The notes below the pieces were generated by a model, which ran no database searches, was not told the DNA's origin, and worked only from the letters and a program-made list of their open reading frames with translations. A DNA stretch of 9,470 nt from Bordetella parapertussis. Its GTDB lineage: Bacteria; Pseudomonadota; Gammaproteobacteria; Burkholderiales; Burkholderiaceae_D. A program made the translations under genes and the position numbers. The first letter of the stretch is position 1. The number at the start of each line of letters is the position of its first letter. This document shows, piece by piece, positions 5,675-9,470 of the stretch. Location: NCBI GenBank assembly GCA_945867725.1, contig CAMBJI010000056.1:1-9470 (forward strand), read 5' to 3'.

Positions 5675-5680
5675 ATTATG
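5675..5680 (-). promoter_or_regulatory. Possible -10 box for tRNA-Gln
   Basis: On the minus strand CATAAT is followed by the GC-rich run CGCCGG, like the discriminator of stringently controlled stable-RNA promoters, and would start RNA about 15 nt before the tRNA. No recognisable -35 lies 16-18 bp upstream, so this is weak. Confidence 0.22.
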
Positions 5681-5699
5681 CGCCTGGACGAATTCTTGA

Positions 5700-6563
5700 T
5701 TACGACTGCAGCAGATCGACCATCGGGTGAGCTGCCAATGAGCTCGCTTTCCAGCCCCGCCACGCGGCGGGCACGCTCTGAAGCACGGCATTTGCCTCTG
5801 ATTCCGAAGCGAAGGCTGCAAAAACACAGGCACCGGAGCCGGTCATGCGGGCCTCACCAAAGTCGGACAGCCATTCGACGGCGTCTGCAACAGGAGGGAA
5901 AGCCCTGGCGGCCACTGCTTGCAAATCGTTCCTTCCGAAGCCCAAGAGGCCCCCAGAAAAGTCCGCTATTCTGACCGTTTTGGTGTTACGTGTCAATTCG
6001 GGTGCCCTGAAGATCACGGGCGTAGGCACCGAAATACCGGGGTGTATCACCACGAACCAGGCAGGTGGTGTGGGCACCGCCGTGAGCTGTTCACCGATGC
6101 CCTCGACGAAGGCATTTTCACCCAGCAGGAAGAAAGGCACATCGGCGCCGAGTTGCAAGCCCAACCCCATCAATTCGCTGCGTGTCAGGCCGGCTTGCCA
6201 AAGGTGATTGAGCGCCATCAAGGTCGTGGCCGCATCTGACGACCCGCCGCCCAGCCCCCCACCCATGGGGATGCGTTTTTCGATGGCGATGTCCACCCCT
6301 GCTGGCCTGGGTCCGCGTAGAGCGACGGCGTTGGCCAGTAGTTGCGCTGCACGTACGATCAGATCTTCGCTGGCGGGTACGTTGGGCACGTCCGTCACGC
6401 GCACGATAGCCTCGTCGTCGCGTAGATCAAAATGCAGAACATCGGCCAGCTCGATCAGCTGAAAAACCGATTGCAGCAAGTGATAGCCATCATCACGTCG
6501 CCCAACCACATGCAGAAACAAGTTGAGCTTGGCGGGCGCGCGGCAGTCGTGCAGATGCTTCAT
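5700..6563 (-). CDS. ispE: 4-diphosphocytidyl-2-C-methyl-D-erythritol kinase
   Basis: Phosphorylates CDP-ME at the 2-hydroxyl with ATP in the non-mevalonate (MEP) isoprenoid pathway; a cytoplasmic GHMP kinase. It has 287 residues from the chosen start (E. coli 283). Motifs: substrate-binding PAKLNLFLHVVGRRDDGYH (10-28, with Lys12 and Asn14), the GHMP ATP loop PMGGGLGGGSSDAA (99-112), the catalytic Asp141 in LGADVPFFL, and the C-terminal GSGAC (242-246). An in-frame ATG at 6587 would add eight residues inside lolB. ATG 6563 is preferred because it matches the family N terminus and lies 4 nt past the lolB stop. Neither start has a clear SD, so translational coupling to lolB is likely (inferred). 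Confidence 0.95.
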   Translation of the reverse strand: MKHLHDCRAPAKLNLFLHVVGRRDDGYHLLQSVFQLIELADVLHFDLRDDEAIVRVTDVPNVPASEDLIVRAAQLLANAVALRGPRPAGVDIAIEKRIPMGGGLGGGSSDAATTLMALNHLWQAGLTRSELMGLGLQLGADVPFFLLGENAFVEGIGEQLTAVPTPPAWFVVIHPGISVPTPVIFRAPELTRNTKTVRIADFSGGLLGFGRNDLQAVAARAFPPVADAVEWLSDFGEARMTGSGACVFAAFASESEANAVLQSVPAAWRGWKASSLAAHPMVDLLQS

Positions 6564-6567
6564 TTTG

Positions 6568-7146
6568 CTAGCGGTCGTTCCAGTCATCGATCACGAGTCG
6601 CAGAACAATATCGCCGGCTTCTGCCGTCGTGCGCTCCATATCGAAACGCTTCGGATATTGGATGCTCGCATTGCGCTGCCAACTCACATAGCGCACGCGC
6701 CAGCCATCGCTTTGAAAGCTGTGCGCACCCTCTGGCGAGGCCATTTGGAGTTTGCCATCGACGTTTTGCACAAAGCCTTGCAGCCAGTAGCGCAGGCCAT
6801 CCACCGGCATCGGCCAGCCGAGCACATCTTGCGTCAGTGCAGTGACGCTAGGCGCTTGTTTTTTTTCGCCGCCCGATTGCGTCATCACCGCCAGCCCTGG
6901 CGTAATTGCGATCGTGGCAATCGTCTGGCCCAGTGGTGAATACAGGGTGATGTCGGTCAGTTCACCTTGCTGTTGCCAGCGGAACTTGCCTTGCAAGGAT
7001 TGTGGCTTGCCATCCTGCTGGTATCGCACCGACAGTCGACCACCCACCGAGATTGCGTTTTGGTAGTTACGCTCGCTCAGTGGGCCCTCGGGCAATGTCG
7101 TGCAAGCGGCAAGCCACACACAACCCAAAAGAAAGAGTCGCCGCAT
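6568..7146 (-). CDS. lolB: Outer-membrane lipoprotein LolB (lipoprotein receptor)
   Basis: Takes lipoproteins from periplasmic LolA and inserts them into the outer membrane. The 192-residue precursor (MRRLFLLGCVWLAACTT) has a short signal peptide and the lipobox L-A-A-C with lipidated Cys15. The residue after Cys is Thr, not the Asp that retains lipoproteins in the inner membrane. The body shows the LolB pattern: GRLSVRYQQDGKPQSLQGKFRWQQQG, then ITLYSPLGQTIATI, then DVLGWPMPVDGLRYWLQG, and near the end RLVIDDW. It starts 11 nt after the TPR gene stop, without an obvious SD, and is followed after 4 nt by ispE: a probable TPR-lolB-ispE operon. Confidence 0.93.
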   Translation of the reverse strand: MRRLFLLGCVWLAACTTLPEGPLSERNYQNAISVGGRLSVRYQQDGKPQSLQGKFRWQQQGELTDITLYSPLGQTIATIAITPGLAVMTQSGGEKKQAPSVTALTQDVLGWPMPVDGLRYWLQGFVQNVDGKLQMASPEGAHSFQSDGWRVRYVSWQRNASIQYPKRFDMERTTAEAGDIVLRLVIDDWNDR

Positions 7147-7157
7147 CGGATGGATGA

Positions 7158-8876
7158 TTACAGTTTCACCTGGAATCTGGCCAGTGTGCCTTTCAAAGAT
7201 TCATTTTTTGGATCCTTGCCGTTGGCAAAGCGCCAGAGTTTTTTCGCTTCATCTTCGCGACCGAGTAACCACAGAACTTCGCCGAGATGGACAGCGATTT
7301 CCGGATCAGCTCGCAGCGCATAGGCGCGACGCAGAGTCTCTTCGGCTTTTTCGAGCCGGCCCATGCGGAATTCAACCCAGCCCATGCTGTCCATGATGAA
7401 GGCATCATCCGGCGCGAGCGTTAGTGCGATGTTGATCAGGTCATAGGCCTCGGGCAGACGTAGGTTGCGTTCCGCGAAAGAGTAGCCCAGCGCATTGTAG
7501 GATTGCGGATTACTGGGTGCAATCTGGATCATTCTGCGCAGCGCCTTTTCCATCGCATCGAACTCGCGATTTTTCTCAACCAGCATCGCGTATTCGTACA
7601 AAAGATCAATGTTGTCCGGCAGGCTATCGAGTGCATCTTCGAGGACCTTGATCGCCTCGGGCAGGCGGTTGGCATCGCGCAGTATCTGCGCATCGGCAAT
7701 GATCAGTCTGACTCGATCATCATCACTGTCTACATCGGTTTCGGCCAGTAGCCGGCGGCCAGCGTCGACCTTGCCGTTTTTGGACTGCAGTTGCGCGCGC
7801 TTGAGTTTCGCGGTCACCGAGCCTTGATACGTCAGTGTGTCACCCATCTCCAACCATTTCAGCGCACCTGCCAGATCGTTGCGATCTTCAGCGATTTGAG
7901 CGAGCACCATCAAAGCCTGTGTCGCATCGCGTTCCCGGTCTGGCTGGCCACCGAGTGTGTTGATATACGCTGACAGGTATTTTTCGGCATCAGGAAGCTC
8001 ATTGGCCTGAACCGACAACAGACCAAGCGCAAACAAGGCTGTTTGGTCATCTTTTTTCTGCTCAATCAGAATTTTGAATTCTTTTTTCGCCTCAGGGATT
8101 TTCGATTGCTCGTAGAACATTCGCGCATAAGCGAGACGCACTTCTCGCGCTTTAGGATTTTTTTGTAAAAACTCGTTTAGCACACGTGCGGCTTCAGCCT
8201 TGTCCTCGACAATTTGCGCCAGTACTAGCGCAGCGATTTCGGATTTCGGAAATTTTTTCACAGCGTCGCGCGCTTCACGCAAGGCACCCGCTCGGTCACC
8301 CGACACCATCGAAAATTGCGCAATCGCCAGACGCGCATCGACCGACTCGCGATAGGGCTCCAGTAATTCACGCATTAAGCCCGCAGCTTTCGACTTGTCG
8401 GACATGCGCGCAAGATTGCGCTGCACAATGTTGATGGCTGTGGGCAGAAGGTCGGGCGTGCTGGCCGCCAGTAGCTGTGCCAGCGATTGTTTGGCTTCAT
8501 CCAGGCGGTTGTTGTTCAGCTGAAGGCTAAGTAAAACCTGAAGGGCCTCATCCGAACGTGGGGCTAACTCACGCCACAACTTGGCGCCTTTGAGTGCATC
8601 GGGTGCACTTGACGCGGCAATCGCTATTTCAGTCGCGCGTCGTGCCAGCCGCGGATCGCCGCTGGAGCGTGCAAGCGCCATCATCGCCAAGTGCGCGCCG
8701 GCTGCCTGACCACGCTGAAATGCCAGTTCTGCCGACAGATACTTAAGCATCAGATCCTCGGACAGCTGGATCAAGGGCAAGTCATCAGTATTGGTGGGTG
8801 TATCGGGAGCCGCTTGCGCGACGCTGCCCGAGGCAAGCAATGCCGAGAGCGTTAGAATGGTTGCAAAATTTTTCAA
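7158..8876 (-). CDS. Secreted tetratricopeptide-repeat protein (LbcA-position homolog)
   Basis: A 572-residue protein made almost wholly of TPR-like helix pairs after a signal peptide. The start is a TTG: AGGA lies 7 nt before it and the product begins with a good Sec signal (MKNFATILTLSALLASGSVAQA, cleavage likely after AQA). The longer open frame to 9206 runs into mutM on the other strand and lacks family character. The clearest repeats are at residues about 456-560: NALGYSFAERNLRLPEAYDLI, then SMGWVEFRMGRLEKAEETLRRAYAL, then HLGEVLWLLGREDEAKKLW. The same place next to lolB in Pseudomonas aeruginosa is held by lbcA (PA4667), a TPR outer-membrane lipoprotein that brings the CtpA protease to peptidoglycan hydrolases. 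This protein has no cysteine near the signal peptide, so it would be soluble in the periplasm. The functional match is inference. Confidence 0.85.
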   Translation of the reverse strand: MKNFATILTLSALLASGSVAQAAPDTPTNTDDLPLIQLSEDLMLKYLSAELAFQRGQAAGAHLAMMALARSSGDPRLARRATEIAIAASSAPDALKGAKLWRELAPRSDEALQVLLSLQLNNNRLDEAKQSLAQLLAASTPDLLPTAINIVQRNLARMSDKSKAAGLMRELLEPYRESVDARLAIAQFSMVSGDRAGALREARDAVKKFPKSEIAALVLAQIVEDKAEAARVLNEFLQKNPKAREVRLAYARMFYEQSKIPEAKKEFKILIEQKKDDQTALFALGLLSVQANELPDAEKYLSAYINTLGGQPDRERDATQALMVLAQIAEDRNDLAGALKWLEMGDTLTYQGSVTAKLKRAQLQSKNGKVDAGRRLLAETDVDSDDDRVRLIIADAQILRDANRLPEAIKVLEDALDSLPDNIDLLYEYAMLVEKNREFDAMEKALRRMIQIAPSNPQSYNALGYSFAERNLRLPEAYDLINIALTLAPDDAFIMDSMGWVEFRMGRLEKAEETLRRAYALRADPEIAVHLGEVLWLLGREDEAKKLWRFANGKDPKNESLKGTLARFQVKL

Positions 8877-8883
8877 GACACTA

Positions 8884-8887
8884 TCCT
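8884..8887 (-). promoter_or_regulatory. RBS that decides the TTG start of the TPR gene
   Basis: AGGA on the minus strand lies 7 nt before TTG-AAA-AAT-TTT. No in-frame ATG or GTG lies between it and the signal peptide, so TTG is the best start. Confidence 0.55.
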
Positions 8888-9033
8888 GTGGGTTGCCCGC
8901 GGGGGCTTGATGCGGGACATTGATTTTACGACGAAAATTAAAACCGCCGCGTTGGCCAGAAACTGTGTATTTCACAATCACCTGCAAGACTTGCCAGAAC
9001 GGCAGGTCGTACGCAAAAAGGCAATAAGCACCG

Positions 9034-9470
9034 ATGCCAGAATTACCCGAAGTCGAAGTCACCCGCCGCGGCATCGCTCCTTTTCTTGAGGGCCGTGACA
9101 TCACCGGCGTGGTCCAGCGCCGCAGCGGTTTACGCTGGCCTTTTCCGGTCGGTCTTGACAGGCTACTTAAAGGCCAACGCGTCCTATCAACGGGACGGCG
9201 TGGCAAATATCTCCTGATTCATTTCGCGCATGGCACGCTGATCATTCATCTGGGTATGTCCGGCCACTTGCGTATGCTGCCAGCAGGTCATCCGCCCCAA
9301 AAACATGATCATTTCGATCTGCTGCTGGGCGCGCAAATCATGCGGTTTACCGACCCGCGTCGCTTCGGTGCGGTGCTCTGGCATCCGCAAGCAGAGGGTG
9401 ATATCGAGTCGCACATCCTGCTGCGCCGTCTGGGTGTTGAGCCGTTGACTTCGGAAAATCTCCCAGCGCT
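9034..9470 (+). CDS. mutM: Formamidopyrimidine-DNA glycosylase, 3' end cut by window
   Basis: Removes 8-oxoguanine and formamidopyrimidines from DNA and cleaves the abasic site by beta,delta-elimination. The first 145 codons are visible. [14 protein letters not shown] provides the catalytic N-terminal Pro (Pro1 after Met removal) and Glu2. Lys58 in RRGKYLL is the catalytic/phosphate-contacting lysine, HLGMSG carries the void-filling Met, and [12 protein letters not shown] is the intercalation loop with its Arg and Phe. The second half with the helix-two-turn-helix and zinc finger lies beyond the window. An AAGG about 12 nt before the ATG is a weak SD. The gene diverges from the TPR gene over 157 bp, the usual betaproteobacterial arrangement. 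Confidence 0.97.
   Translation, partial: MPELPEVEVTRRGIAPFLEGRDITGVVQRRSGLRWPFPVGLDRLLKGQRVLSTGRRGKYLLIHFAHGTLIIHLGMSGHLRMLPAGHPPQKHDHFDLLLGAQIMRFTDPRRFGAVLWHPQAEGDIESHILLRRLGVEPLTSENLPA

Noticed and set aside
8963..8975. TGTG-TATTT-CACA in the mutM-TPR gap as a CRP/FNR-like site
   Set aside because: The spacing is wrong for CRP (TGTGA-N6-TCACA) and there is no good promoter beside it.
8877..9206. 110-residue upstream extension of the TPR protein
   Set aside because: It is antisense to the start of mutM and would bury the signal peptide; the TTG with AGGA is a better start.
1..9470. CRISPR array, insertion sequence, toxin-antitoxin pair or phage defence system
   Set aside because: No regularly spaced repeats, transposase, nuclease or paired small genes are readable on either strand.

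Overview
The window reads as a chromosomal housekeeping segment of a betaproteobacterium. The protein sequences are of that type, there is a short one-domain H-NS of the Bordetella/Burkholderia kind, and the backbone order mutM / TPR gene - lolB - ispE - tRNA-Gln - prs - rplY - pth - ychF is the proteobacterial one. The order or genus cannot be resolved by reading alone. Base composition is moderately GC-rich, except for a clearly AT-rich stretch at about 2610-2740.

Layout, left to right. Positions 1-246 (+) are the 3' part of a YfhL/Alvin-type 2[4Fe-4S] ferredoxin. 307-1398 (-) is the ribosome-associated ATPase YchF. 1594-2208 (+) is a short monotopic sugar-1-phosphate transferase whose catalytic Asp-Glu dyad is replaced by Gly-Arg. 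2240-2539 (-) is an H-NS family nucleoid protein convergent with it; its intrinsic terminator overlaps the transferase stop codon. 2540-3044 is a long intergenic region with a -10 box, phased A/T tracts, a consensus DnaA box, two inverted repeats and a doubtful 53-codon frame. 3045-3638 (-) is pth, 3765-4373 (-) rplY (long L25/CTC form), 4472-5437 (-) prs, 5578-5654 (-) tRNA-Gln(TTG), 5700-6563 (-) ispE, 6568-7146 (-) lolB, and 7158-8876 (-) a secreted TPR protein with a TTG start. 9034-9470 (+) is the 5' part of mutM, divergent from the TPR gene.

The minus-strand genes run TPR -> lolB -> ispE with tight spacing, then tRNA-Gln. Hairpins with T-runs then separate tRNA/prs, prs/rplY and rplY/pth, so these ancient neighbours look like several short transcription units. 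Together they cover lipoprotein sorting (lolB), isoprenoid precursor synthesis (ispE), PRPP supply (prs) and translation (rplY, pth, ychF, tRNA-Gln).

The main departure from the expected order is at pth-ychF, adjacent in Pseudomonas and close in E. coli. Here they are separated by about 1.65 kb carrying the atypical sugar transferase, hns and the AT-rich intergenic region. That insert holds the most unusual content of the window. I found no CRISPR array, insertion sequence, phage gene or complete new multi-gene system. The best lead is the dyad-less sugar transferase, followed by the LbcA-position TPR protein that lacks a lipid anchor and by the mRNA leaders of rplY and prs.
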